A DNA stretch of 64,000 bases. Source: Paulinella micropora (taxonomy: Eukaryota; Cercozoa; Imbricatea; Euglyphida; Paulinellidae). Below, one piece after another: positions 8,520 to 19,799 of this stretch; within the stretch, counting starts at the first letter, position 1; every line of letters starts with the position of its first letter. The stretch covers positions 83,501 to 147,500 of the forward strand of contig WBZZ01002657.1 of NCBI GenBank assembly GCA_019918135.1, in the 5' to 3' direction. Below the pieces are notes generated by a model. It had not been told where the DNA came from. It did not search any database and was given only the letters and a program-made list of their open reading frames with translations. Both the position numbers and the translations under genes were made by a program.

Positions 8520-11500
8520 GATTTCTGCTAATTGGTTTTTTTAATCTGCTATATCATTAGTTAGATTATTATTTTGCTTTTCTAAATAAATCACCTTTTC
8601 CGCCATGTGTTGAAAAGCACTGACTAATATTGGTATAAAACTTGTATATGTATGCCTTCAAGATTTCCATTTCGATCATCTGCTTTCATTCCACTTTCAG
8701 ATACAAATTCAGGAAATATTTTTTTAACTTCATCAGCAATAAATCCGTGGTTCTTTTGTTCCTTCTTTTCGTCTGATTTCAAATAATATGAACAACAATT
8801 TATTTTCATTAGTTTCTCACAACAATCCCCGCAGTCTAATGTTTTAATATCTGATTTTAGCCTCATGTCCGATGAGTTTGTCCAAGCACCATTGAGAGGA
8901 ATATAATTATAGCTGCCTGACGGCTCACCTGTTGAGTTTGAAGTAGTCCAAGAGTGAACCAAACCAGTTGACGCACAAACTACTCCATAATTCGCATATC
9001 CTCCTGATTTCAAAAATATTTGTGGGTCGTTAGTATGAGCAGGTCTTTTTCTTAATGTTAAAAATCCGCTGGATGCTGTTGTGATGCTTAAATCTCCCGA
9101 CGTATCAATGTTCATCGCCTCAGTGTAAGATATATTGTTTCCCACCATTGTTCCTGAATTATAATAAAAAGCGAGTTTTCCACCTTTTTGAATTAGAAAG
9201 TTTGAACCGCTGTGGCTTGATTTCCAGTTCGTGCCATCAAAATAAGCATCAAAACTTAAATTGACATTATCATGCGACCAGTTCAATAATTGGAATGTTG
9301 GATAAGCATCCGCTGTCGTTATTGCCTGTAAGTGTGCCCCTCCGATATTTGACACCGTCCCATACAATTCCAATCCTCCTGTTGCTCCTACTCCTTTTGT
9401 AGAGTTTCCTATGATTATCGGTTTGCCTAGCGCTGTTGTTATTTTGTCGCTCGTTGTTAATGTGGTTGTTGATATACCAGCATTTGCAGTTATTAATCCA
9501 CTCGCGGTTGCCGTTGTTGTTGATATACCCGCATTTGCCGTTATCGTTCCACTTGCTGTTATTGCGTTCGCTGTTAATAAGCCCGATGTGTCAAGTTCCA
9601 GAGCGAGAGACCAAGGAACAGCAATCCCCACACTTTTCCCGCTATCATACAAAAATCTAAGTTTATTATTCCATTTACTAATTAGAAAATTAGAACTCGC
9701 ATAACTTGATTTCCATCCGCCAGCATCTAAATACGCATCAAAAGGTCATATTTATGTTATTATGACTTAAATTAGTTAGTTGAAAAGTAGGATAAATATC
9801 TTCCGTTGTAATAGCCTGCATATGTGCTCCAGTAGTCTTATTGTTATAAGTCCCATACAATTCTAAACCCGCTGTTGTTCCTATTCCTTTCGTTGTATTA
9901 CCTATGATTATCGGCATACCTGATGCTGTTGTTATTTTGTCGCTCGTTGTTAATGTTGTTGTAGTCATACCAGCAGTTGCCGTTAATGTAGTTCCAGTTA
10001 TTGTTCCATCATTTGTTATGTTGTTTGAATTCATATCTAAGGCTCCATAAAACCGCATACCGCCAGCATTGTTAAAACGGACAATGTCAGACGAAGCACT
10101 TTTATTATCCAAAAGTTTTGAAATATAAAGTCCCGCCCCTTTTGCATCAAATGCTACATTCGTGAATACATAACCTCTTTGGTTCGCGGTTCCACTTGTA
10201 GCGGTATTTAGAGTAAATAAGAAATATTAATAATCACCTGATGTCTGTGAAAAGAATATATCTCCTCCATTTTGGTTTAATATCCTCGCCCAATTATATG
10301 TTATATTTCCACCATTAATGATAGTTTGATTATTAAAATCGGCATTGTTCGTTAAAGTTAGATATTTTATCGTAGTGCTCGCCCCATTAAATGTTTTACT
10401 TCCTGTTATGGTTTGGTCTGTTGTTAGTTTCACACAATTGTCATCCAGATATTGTCTATTTACCGCTTCATTCGCATTTTGTGGTGCTCCCAGATTAACA
10501 ATCCGACTACTATTACAATCTAAGCCAGTAGCATTAAACCACGAAACAATCGTCCCGTCAATAATAAAACTTATTTTTTTCGCAGAAATTTCAAAGTTGT
10601 AATATGTTGCAGTTTTCATATCCAAACTAGCAATTGACCCGATATTACTTGTAGAATTGAAAACGATGAATGTTCCTTTTGTTGTTGAATTTATCGAATT
10701 TCCCGTTATTTCAACGCCACTGCTATATGTCTTAATTCCTGCTATGGTTTGGTTTCCTGAGGTTTTAACTGCCGAAGTATCAAGAACAGAAACATCCACA
10801 CCATCAACCAGATTCACATTTGATATGCTTTGGTTTCCCATATTTAGTCCTCCCGTCATACTAGCTGTGCCGTCTAATCTAAGAAAGGGTGATGCCACGT
10901 TTCTCCATTGTCCAGTGCTATAAATGAGTAATTGATTATCTGTTGCTGTTGTTATAATCACGTCGCTATGTGTATCAATACTTCCACTCGCCGACACTTT
11001 CGCCGTGTTCGTATCGTGCTCTGATAGCCAAGTTGTGATAGACCTGCCATTTAGTTGATTTACATTTGTTATGTTTTGGCTTTTCATATCAATCCCGCAC
11101 TCGCATTTATTATACTGCTGAATGTTTTAATACCCGCTATAGTTTGGTCTCCTATTAGTTTGACCACCGAACCATCAACTGCGAGAGTAGCGAAATTAAT
11201 TCCATTATACGTAGAAGCCCCCGAAATAGCATAACCATTCATATTTAGAGCCCCCGTCATACTAGCAGTGCCGTCTAATCTAAGAAATGGTGGTGTGGTA
11301 TTTCTCCATTGTCCTGTGCTATAAATAAGCAGTTGGTTATCTGCTGGGAAGCCTGTTATTGTCACATCGCTGTGGCTATCTATACTTCCACTCGCTGACA
11401 CTTTATCATTATTGTCTTGATGCTCAAATATCCATTCATCAACATCTTTGGTATTTAGTAAATTAACTCCTGTTATATTCTTCCTTCCCATACTAATATT

Positions 11501-12024
11501 GCCGAATTCATCCACATTTATCGGAAATGTTTTATTTACCCAGTTTATTTAATTATATGTTAGATAACTATTCATTGCTATTGGTGCGGTTATGACTACA
11601 TCTGAAAGTGTATCAATTAAACCAAGGGCTGTATTCTTCCATTTGCCTTCTACATCGTTGTAAGTTAAGTATTGTCCGCTCGCTTGTGCAAATATGTTTG
11701 TGTCTATCAAATTATATAAACTGGTTTGGTGCGGATTGGAAGTATTGGAGCGGTGTTGAGTTGAGACTTTGACTTCGTCATTATCCCTTACTCGTTGCTC
11801 TGTGTAGTATAAATTTTTCCTTCTTTGATATCAGTCGTTGATTTTAAAGCGAGACGTGTGTCAAATCGCGCATCTGTATAATAAAGATTTATAGGGTCGG
11901 AATCTTCTGGCACTCTGTCTGTATTCAGACCGACTATGTTTGTGTTGGTAAGGTCAAGGTTAAGTATATTTAGACTATCAACAGCCAACTCATTAAGGCC
12001 GAGTAATGATTTATATTGCGACAT
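8520..12024 (-). pseudogene. Long repetitive fibre with C-terminal S74 chaperone domain (A), frameshifted
   Basis: Five open pieces (11788-12024, 11084-11515, 10227-11087, 9738-10112, 8624-9652) are fragments of one gene of about 1,150 codons. The N-terminal piece has the fibre motif NLYYTDARFDTRLALKST. The middle repeats units such as PFLRLDGTASMTG and GNQTIAGIKT, then ITANAGISTTT units. The last piece has NSSDMRLKSDIKTLD and a following helix, typical of the intramolecular S74 (endosialidase-type) chaperone that trimerises fibres and cuts itself off. Its coiled-coil tail continues out of frame to about 8520. The likely role is host attachment. Confidence 0.8.
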
Positions 12025-12025
12025 T

Positions 12026-12148
12026 GATATTTTAGAATTGCGCTTCGTGCTGACGCACTCTCGCTTATTCTAAAACATCGGAAAAAAATTTAAGAAAAAA
12101 TTAATCGGAAACGATGTTTTGTGATGACGTCAGTCAGAACAAAATATC
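12026..12148. repeat. Cloverleaf palindromic module 2
   Basis: Outer stem GATATTTT with AAAATATC. Arms: TAGAATTGCG paired with a segment ending TTATTCTA (tip GTGC-TGAC-GCAC), ACATCG with CGATGT, and a shorter third arm TTTTGT with ACAAAA around TGACGTCA. It lies in the promoter region between the fibre gene and the divergent gene at 12233. Confidence 0.75.
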
Positions 12149-12232
12149 AATTAATTATTTTTATTTTTTTTTTGTTAAATTATACTAACAAAAAATACAT
12201 TTATTTTGTGTAATATCATTCGTCGGTAAACA

Positions 12233-12743
12233 ATGCAGTCAAAAGAGGCTTCAAAAGAAAACTGGAAGAAAGCAGTTCAAGCAAACAGAGCAAATGCTGA
12301 ACGTAGAAAGGACGAGTGGGCACGTGAAAGGCTTCGTAAAAAAGGAGAATTAAAAGAAGCATCAGTGGAAGAACTTATTGAGACAGATGCTGAAGTTGGT
12401 GTTGCGAAAGAAATACTTAAAAATCCTGAGATTGAAGATGAATCAAGCGAAAGCGATAGCGAAATTGATATGTCTGAGGTTATTGCAAATCATATGCTTA
12501 GAAAGATAAAAAAGAATGCTAAAAAGCCCAGAAGAAAAACACAAAGAAAGCACCACAACCCAAAAAGCCAGAGAATGACAGCGAAGAAGAAGAAGAAAGT
12601 GAGAGTGAAGAAAGCGAAGATTATGAAACAACAGGCGTAAAACAGAGAGGCGGTAAAAAACGAGGTCAGTTAATTTATATAACAATACACCAAAGAATAA
12701 AGAAAAAAGTAAGGAAGCAGAAAATATATTTTTGAAATTCTAA
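12233..12743 (+). pseudogene. Charged (Lys/Glu-rich) protein upstream of integrase (A)
   Basis: The open part starts MQSKEASKENWKKAVQANRA and gives 135 residues. Comparison with the copy at 61217-61732 shows that one base is missing after the Lys-rich KNAKKP part. The other frame continues through an acidic Asp/Glu/Ser stretch and a RGGKK motif to a TAA at 12741, ending in FLKF as in element B. The gene diverges from the fibre gene and precedes the integrase. The charge pattern suggests a nuclear or nucleic-acid-binding protein. I do not recognise a family. Confidence 0.6.
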
Positions 12744-12744
12744 T

Positions 12745-12907
12745 GATATTTATCAACTTCACTTTCATTCGTTTCACTCACAAGTCCCAAAGGGACGTTG
12801 TGACGCTGCGCTCACATTCTCGTTTGTTGATGAACATCGTAGGTGATATTAATTTAAAATGAAATAAAAGAGAGAGTGCGTAGCACGAAGCGCGATTCAT
12901 AAATATC
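12745..12907. repeat. Cloverleaf palindromic module 3
   Basis: Outer stem GATATTTAT with ATAAATATC. Arms include TATCAAC with GTTGATGA around a purine/pyrimidine-rich centre, and a GAGTGCGTAGCACGAAGCGC arm with tip GTGC-GTA-GCAC. It is in the opposite orientation to modules 1 and 2, following the strand of the gene behind it. It ends two bases before the integrase start codon. Confidence 0.7.
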
Positions 12908-12908
12908 A

Positions 12909-13817
12909 ATGGAAGAACAGACAAAAACTGCCCAAGAATTATTTCGTCAGACTAAGCCAAGGACTAGAGTGACAACAATATGGGCTGATAAGGTATTAGA
13001 TATGGTTAATATTGATTTAATGGATATGAGTAAGGTTGCTACAAAAAATAAAAATTATAATTTTGCCCTTATTTGGATTGATATTCATAGTCGTTATGCT
13101 TATGCGATACCTATAAAAAATAAATTTTCAACCACCGTTTTAGATGCACTCAGGAAATTACCAAAGCCTAAAGCATACATATCGGACAATGGTGGGGAGT
13201 TTAAAGGTGCTGTTGGTGAGTGGATGAGAAATAATGGTATTGAACAATTTATGGTTCAAGTAGGCGATCATAATTTGTTAGGTATTGTTGATAGATTTGT
13301 TAGAACACTAAGAGAAAGATTACACTTATTATGGGCTTTTAATCGTAATTTTGATTGGATAAGTTATATTGAAGATGTTGTTTATTATTATAACAAGAAA
13401 GTACATTCAGCGATTAAGGCGGCACCAATTGATGTATTTAAAGGAAATGATATTAGCCAACAACATAGATATGTTGATAAATATTTATTTGGTTTCAAAG
13501 AGGGAGACAGAGTTAGAAAATTAAACAAGAAACACATTCTAGAAAAGGGAGGAAAGACATGGAGCAAGCAAATCTACACCGTCAAAGCCCGTAAGGGATA
13601 CCAAATTGTATTAACAAATGATGATATAGTGCCACCACGACATTTATTAAAGACAGATGCAACTAACGAACCGGAAGACACAGATATTAATAAAGAACTG
13701 AAACAACTAACTGAACAAAAACAAACAAAGCATTTACTTAAACGAGAGGAAATAGACCAATCAAATGTCCGCACTGGAACACGCGAAAGAAAAAAGAAAG
13801 TCATTCTCGACTTATAG
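12909..13817 (+). CDS. RVE-type integrase, intact
   Basis: 302 residues. The RNase H-fold core has Asp36/Asp39 (NIDLMDM), the second catalytic Asp at 93 (ISDNGGEFKG), and at the third position Asp128 (GIVDRFVRTLRE) where retroviral and Polinton integrases normally have Glu. The spacing of 34 residues between Asp93 and Asp128 is right for the D-35-E triad. A C-terminal part (GDRVRKLNKKHILEKGG, then a short SH3/chromo-like strand region) fits Maverick integrases. The enzyme would insert the viral DNA into the host genome. The start follows cloverleaf module 3. The element B copy is broken but has the same third Asp. Confidence 0.9.
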   Translation: MEEQTKTAQELFRQTKPRTRVTTIWADKVLDMVNIDLMDMSKVATKNKNYNFALIWIDIHSRYAYAIPIKNKFSTTVLDALRKLPKPKAYISDNGGEFKGAVGEWMRNNGIEQFMVQVGDHNLLGIVDRFVRTLRERLHLLWAFNRNFDWISYIEDVVYYYNKKVHSAIKAAPIDVFKGNDISQQHRYVDKYLFGFKEGDRVRKLNKKHILEKGGKTWSKQIYTVKARKGYQIVLTNDDIVPPRHLLKTDATNEPEDTDINKELKQLTEQKQTKHLLKREEIDQSNVRTGTRERKKKVILDL

Positions 13818-13927
13818 CCGCCTTTGTGTAGAAAGGAAACCCTTTCTTTTTGATATAATAACCTTTCAAAGCAGACCAAGATATGAAGACCCTTATCACC
13901 CCGTCGTCTCCAAGAGCAACGAAACTA

Positions 13928-14128
13928 TTAAGGTCTAGTATTTTTTACTTTTTGCACCTCAGTCTTAGCGACTGGATCTTCGTGCAACGGATGCTTGGCG
14001 TCAGGGGTGGTAGGAACTTCAGCAGGAACTTCGGTCGGCGTCTCAGTAGGCACTTGAGAATCAACCTCAGTCGGCACTTGAGCATCCGCCTCAGTCTGCT
14101 TAGAAGGAGACTTCTTCTTGGGAGGCAT
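13928..14128 (-). CDS. Small Lys/Pro-rich protein, unknown
   Basis: 66 residues starting MPPKKKSPSKQTEADAQ, then repeats of a PTE-V or VPTE type. It has no counterpart in element B. The stretches around it (13818-13927 and 14129-14335) show no gene, only an AT-rich run with an AAATAAATAAATAAAT segment near 14200. It could be a low-complexity host or viral gene, or chance. Confidence 0.3.
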   Translation of the reverse strand: MPPKKKSPSKQTEADAQVPTEVDSQVPTETPTEVPAEVPTTPDAKHPLHEDPVAKTEVQKVKNTRP

Positions 14129-14335
14129 AGCACCTGCCCCACACCAAAAAGCACAAAAAACATGTGTGGGCAGTGCCTTGAAGCCGTTTTTTATGTTTCG
14201 TAAATAAATAAATAAATAATTTTTTTTTGAAAATAGTCAAGTAATAAGTGTGCTTTTATGTTGTAGTGAAATGTGTGTCGTGTTCATTGATGAGAAGTGA
14301 GCAGGTAGGCAGACAGCACAGATCACACAACCATT

Positions 14336-14919
14336 TTACTCCACTTGGGCTCTCACTTCATTAACATACAACTTATACTTAACTATAAGTTCATCAAATG
14401 TATCACCTTGTTCAATTAAATTACGTGCGAAATTTTCCTCTTGGCGAGACATTGGAAATTTATTTTTTTCTAACCACTTTTCCAAAAATGCTATTTCTTT
14501 CTTAGTCTCTTTTTCTTTTCTAAGTCTCTGCCTCTTAACTTTTCTCTCTTCTTCCATTCGTCTTTTGTCTTCTTTCAGTTCCTCATCTCTCTGATTTGCT
14601 GCTTCCAGTCTTGATTCAACATCGTTAAGTTCTCGTTTCAATAAACTTATTTTTTTGGACAAGTTTTTTTCTTAGTTTCCAAAAATATGTTATCCTTTTT
14701 TGTGGTCTTACTTGTCTTGTCAGAATAATAATCAATCCAATTATTTTCTTCTCTTTCTATTTCTAACTCACTTTCACAATCGATAAATTCGCTCATCTCT
14801 TCAAGAAGAACTGCGAGAGACAAAAAGTGGTAGGGGATCCAAGAATTCTTCGGTTCTCTGAACACTTTGCGCAAAAACCATGTGATAACATTGCGCATTG
14901 ACTGAGGAGAAAAACACAA
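14336..14919 (-). pseudogene. Coiled-coil protein specific to element A, frameshifted
   Basis: Two overlapping frames (14647-14919 and 14336-14662) form one gene with a slip in an A-rich stretch near 14660. The likely start is MSEFIDCESELEIERE at 14796. The second half is a strong Lys/Glu/Arg coiled coil, ending VNEVRAQVE. It lies downstream of the polymerase gene on the same strand and has no homologue in element B. No family recognised. The gap 14920-15096 holds no gene, only T-rich runs. Confidence 0.45.
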
Positions 14920-15096
14920 CGCAAAAAATTTATTTGTTCTCTGTCTTTGTCATGGGTGGTGAAATTAGTAAGTTGGTGGTGTCGTCCGTCATTGTCGGCG
15001 GTTCAACTCCCACTGCTTACTCTTAAACCACTCTTTTCCAGATGCCTTTTTTTTTCTTTTTTTTCTCTTTTTTTGTAAATTCCTTTTTTTTTTTGC

Positions 15097-18000
15097 TTAA
15101 TAGCCGTATGGTAATGTTGTAATATGGTTTTCTTTTAGTGGTTGTATTACTCTTTTTGCGTAAGTAAATGAAAATATCTTTTGTATGTGCTCAGACGAAA
15201 TTGTTTTATTCTTTTTGTTTCTCGTTATTTTGCTGTTGGTGTGAATGGTTAAATTTCCAGCCTCTGCCATATTCTTTGCTATACACTTTTCACCTTTTGT
15301 TTTAAGTAAGTCTTCATATGCCTTCTTAGATAGTTCAGTGTCTTGTACTTGTAATCCGTTGCTTATAATACTAAACATATTTGCTAAGTTCAATTTTTTA
15401 CAAGTCTCGTAATTCATTGAGAAGCCCTTTAATTTCATTTTTGTAGTTCCGTCATCTAGTATGTAGCCGTAGGATTTAGGACCTGCTCCAACAAATGTGG
15501 TTATCTTCTGCTTACCTTTGTCTTTTTATCTATCAATTCGTCTGTCCATTGCCCCAGTAAATCTCCTGTCGGTATTGTTGTCTATCCTTCTTTTTCATCT
15601 ACTGAATAAATCACACTATCTGTGTCATGGTATAATACTCTATTACCTAATCTGTCCATCATATCATACAATCTCATCTGTGCGTGTGCTGTAGTAAATA
15701 GTGCTACACAAATATTTGTATTGTATGGGTCTGATACTTTTTCTGGGTGTAGGTTGTAAGATAGTTCTAAGCATTCTTTGTGTATCACATTAATTGATAC
15801 TTCATTTATCTTTTTGTCGTTTAGTATTTTGTATAGTTCTGCTTCACTCCTTACTATTTTTGTTTGTGTCTTGTTGTTTTGTTGTCCAAATTTTCCCCAT
15901 AGTGAGTTTAGACATAGTTTCGCCACAGCCCTTCTACCTTCATTCTTTTCAATCTTGCTTTTATCTTATTAATTTTCATCTTTTCTTCATAGTCCTTAAT
16001 GTAGTTGTCTTTGTCTTCTTCTGTTATGATATTTGAAGGATAGCCACTTGATTCCTGTTTCACTCTTAGAAATGTCTTAATATATTCTTTGAATAGTTCC
16101 GTTGTCTGCTCGTTCCAATGCCATAATTCATAGGTTTTAATAAGTCTGTAGCCTTTTTGTATTGCTTTGTAAATAAGTGGTGTTGCCCATATGCCTGTCA
16201 GTATTCTGTCCTCGTCAGTGTGCTGACATTTGTCCTGTAAGCCTTCCTTAACACATTTATTACATAGATAATACATCATCTTTCCTCTATCTTGACATGG
16301 AAGGACTGGGTAAATTAGTCCTCTAGGTGGTAGTATTTTTATTTTTGCTATACCGAATGCTGTTTTATTATTCAACTTATCATATGCTTCTTTTCCTCTT
16401 ATTGCTTTGTGGTGTTTCACAGGATATGGGTCATAGTACATAACCGTCGGATAGAGAGAGCACACATCTATATACTTAGCATACTGATACTCACTCATTG
16501 ACTTCCAGTATAGAGACAGAGCATTCACTCTTCCACCAAACACAGCATGTCGTGGATTGATTGTTTCTTGCTCAATTAATGTCTCTTCTATTGTGCCTTT
16601 GAATTCTTCCTTTATTCTTATCCTATTCCATTGACACCCCCATATTGTTATTAATTGACTAACTTCAGGATGTTGACTTATTAAAGTTTCTCGTAGTTTA
16701 GTTTCCTTGTATAGTTGCCTAAATGTTTTATTAACAGACCTTTCTCTATTCAGTTCGTTTCCATTAAAGCACTCAGGACAGCCGTGCCAATAACAACCAT
16801 GGAACTCATATGCCGTTTTTGTTTTCTCGTCATATCCATCTAAGTAGGCTTTCACACCTTTAGGTAAGTTTAGTATTTTTTCTTTACCATTTAGACCGTG
16901 TTGAATTTTGGCATTGTCCTTTTTTTCTCTGTATGCTAACCATTCCACACACATACGACTTGTTTTTGCTTTGTCTGTTCTGTTTGTCGGTATGACTGCT
17001 ATGCTGTCCTCAGGCATGTAGTTTGCTTTGAATAGGGCCATACACGTAGAGGCAATTGTAGTGTATTGAAATGGATCAATACCAAACTCCATAAATTGCT
17101 TCCTAAACTCAATACACCCCCGCCTTAGTATATCTACATCACTATGACAATATTCAATCATTTCTTTATTGAAATCAAATACTTTGCTTTTTTGTTCATC
17201 ATACCACTTTAGAAAATCATCTCTTTTCTTCTTTGAAAATGAGTTATAACCATAGTCATCTTTGTCTGGCATATTCCCTATGTATGATTGGTTGTCTGTT
17301 TTATTGAAAAAGTGAGGAAAATATCATTTCTTTTATTCTGTAAGTCCAAATGTATCAGGAAAATCAGATAAAGGCATAGTAAGGAAAGATAGACTATCTA
17401 TAAATCTAATCTGTTCTTTTCCATTACCACTAGACATCATCATTATTTTTCCACCTTCATAGATTACAAATGGAGTTATGCCTTTTTCAATTAACCATTT
17501 TAGCACAAATTGACAATTATACCCCCGCGCATTATGTGCTATGAATGTATAACCCTTATGTTTTACACCCAACGCCCACTCACAGAATTGTTCAATGTTT
17601 TTATGTATAATAGGGGTGCTGTCGTTGAAATATTGACTTTCTGAATGATTGATAATGTGAATTCCTGTCTCTTGATTTGCTTCAAAATCAAAGAATACAT
17701 ATTTTGTTGATGGTGCATGTATGACTTTTTTCTTTATCTCACATTGGTGCCATAAAGGTTTTAGTTCTTTGCAGTTCCTACATTTTTCATATCCACATTT
17801 ATGTTCTCCTTTAAATGTCTTAGCACATGTGATACATTTTTTCTACATCACAAAACTCATTTATTTATGATTGTTGAAACAGTCATCATTAGGAAACTTT
17901 CTATTACACTTATTACACGTTTTCCATTTTGAAATATTGTCATATCCTTTACATCCTTCGGTTAGACATATATTACATTTGAATTCACATGCGTGATTAT

Positions 18001-19077
18001 GTTCGTATCCCTTCATACATTTCTCGCAAAAGTTTCGTTTTGATAAGAATGTTTTCATACTTGTTATGGTGTCGTAATGGTTCATTGTTTTTAGTATGTA
18101 TATGTATTTTTTGTCCTTCATCTCTTATATACGATTTTGTCTGGATATTCAACAATAACAATGTTGTAGTCTATATGTCTAGCAAACTCACTAATTTCAG
18201 AAAGCCCGCACAAATCTTTCATGACACCAGCCTCCTCATGTAGTTTGTTCGCCAGTTCGTCTTGGATTCTGCGTCCGTCCTTGATTTGTGAATACTTTTG
18301 ATGCTTTTCTATTTTTGCCTTTGCTACAACTATTGCCCTTGCCAAACATATGTTGTCGTCATTGTTTATTCGTATTACACCTTTCTTTTTATACATGTCT
18401 GTTTCTGTTATTGCCTTCAATCTTACTCCTCCTTCTGGCATCCTTACACCCACAAAATTAAAATCAATAAGTTCCATTGTCGCTCCCTCTTCGTCCATAT
18501 AGTTTTCGTCGTTTGATTGCAGTATAGATTCTAATCTAGTCAGTATATCTTCTAAATTGAAATCTTTTACTTTTATTAATTTTTGGTTTTGTACATTCCA
18601 AGTTGAAGGAATAGCACTAATACGTATTTGTATTAAGTCATTGTCTTTGTAAAGTGTTTTAAAGTCTTCAATTATAGATCCGATCATTCCTATGATACCC
18701 TCTAATGGAAACTTTTTCACTTTTTGAGACATTGATTTACTTAATTTTATAGTATATACAGATTGCCCCACAGGTAGTTTGTGTTCAGTGTCTATCCTTA
18801 TCAGTTTATAGCCATTGAACTCAATTACTTGTGGCTCTACATATTTTCGTTCCCTTTGTTTTCGCTCAGGTTCAGAATAAAACCTTTCAGGGTCGGATAG
18901 TGCTCCCCTTGTAGTTGTTATGTCGTAAAATCTACTACAATTAGGCTTTTTTACATACAACTTGTTTTGCCTTATTTGGAATGTTATATTCGCCTCTCTG
19001 AGTTTGTCTAGGTTCCATGTGTGCCCCACGTAGTCAATGGTGTTCAACATATATTGATTGGAATATAATTTTTCCAA
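15097..19077 (-). pseudogene. polB: Protein-primed DNA polymerase B with long N-terminal extension (A), broken
   Basis: Pieces at 18118-19077, 17861-18121, 17333-17572, 15908-17272, 15582-15926 and 15097-15438 form one gene of about 1,300 codons. The exonuclease part shows FIAHNARGYNCQ and YCHSDVDILRRGC. The polymerase part shows IDVCSLYPTVM (motif A), LCLNSLWGKFG (motif B) and YHDTDSVIYS (motif C). The long N-terminus carries an NNDDNICLARAI motif and a Cys-rich zinc-binding region. The complete C-terminus ends TTLPYGY. At least five frame breaks are present. It replicates the linear viral genome in related elements. Confidence 0.9.
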
Positions 19078-19159
19078 AAACTATTTTTTATTTATATATA
19101 ACATATATATATATATATATAAAATATCATATTATCTTTAATATGAAATTAATTTTTTT

Positions 19160-19381
19160 TCAGGTCTCAATTTGGCCAACAATACTCTGGAGCCTAATAA
19201 GGTCAGCCTTGATTTTTTCTCTTTTCTCTTTTGATTTTCTCAGTATGTCTGCCTTGTTTTTTTGATAATATTCTTTTGCTCTCATAAGTGCTTTCTCTTT
19301 ATGTCTTCTCTGATATTCTCTCATGCGTTCAGCGTGTTTCGCCCTTGCCTCCTCTGCAGTATATGTAGGTTTTCTACCCAT
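19160..19381 (-). CDS. Small basic coiled-coil protein next to the terminal repeat (A)
   Basis: 73 residues starting MGRKPTYTAEEARAKHAERM. The middle is rich in Lys, Arg and Glu with a repeated pattern (KEYYQKNKADILRKSKEKRE). It is homologous to 37376-37612 in element B, at the same place between polymerase start and terminal repeat. It resembles short basic-helix DNA-binding segments, but no family can be named. Confidence 0.6.
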   Translation of the reverse strand: MGRKPTYTAEEARAKHAERMREYQRRHKEKALMRAKEYYQKNKADILRKSKEKREKIKADLIRLQSIVGQIET

Positions 19382-19698
19382 TTATATTATATATAATATA
19401 ATTTTATTTATTTAAATAGAAAATAATCAAACTCGCAATAGGGAGGACTTTTAATTTTTTCAAAAAAGATAACTAAGTTCAGCACAGCAGTAAAAACTAA
19501 GAAACAGGTTTTAATGTCTCTTCGTGTTGATTTGAAAAAAGATAGATAAGTTATCTTTTTTTAGAGTTTGAGAGAAATTCAAATATGGACTAATTTAAAG
19601 CTTAATGATTGTTATATTTAATTTGGATAAAATTATGTCTATTTTTGTTGAAATTAATAGTAAGAAGAATTTATATAAAAATAACCTTATTTTATATA

Positions 19699-19733
19699 AA
19701 AGATAACTGTGCTATAGTGGTACCTATAGTAGT
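19699..19733. repeat. Outer terminal repeat end of element A
   Basis: The bases AAAGATAACTGTGCTATAG and GGTACCTATAGTAGT match the outer end of the element B terminal repeats with three or so differences. The inner part (19385-19698) is AT-rich and does not match B. The flank beyond 19733 is not TAGG repeat. Confidence 0.65.
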
Positions 19734-19799
19734 CTGTATGTTTGTTGTTATTGTCTCCCTGCATTGTTTATCATGAATTCTACTAAAAAATAATAATGA

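Larger units (their letters stand above)
1302..19733. mobile_element. Polinton/Maverick-like viral element A
   Basis: The element carries the full Polinton set: protein-primed DNA polymerase B, RVE integrase, adenain-type protease, A32/FtsK-like packaging ATPase, double jelly-roll major capsid and penton. It also has a fibre, a membrane protein and small genes. The right end at 19733 ends with the same outer 35 bases as the terminal repeats of element B. The left end is outside the window, beyond the retroelement inserted at 1301. The block from integrase to minor structural protein is inverted, relative to the polymerase end, compared with the arrangement deduced for element B. Many genes carry stops or frameshifts, so this is probably an old endogenous copy. 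Confidence 0.85.

Noticed and set aside
9411..10923. Plus-strand open frames opposite the fibre genes
   Set aside because: Shadows of the Val/Ile/Thr-rich repeats of the fibre; no independent start signals or conservation.
14950..15030. tRNA-like stretch with GGTTCAACTCCCACTGC
   Set aside because: It looks like a T-loop box, but the flanking bases do not form a T-stem, and no matching acceptor, D and anticodon stems can be drawn.
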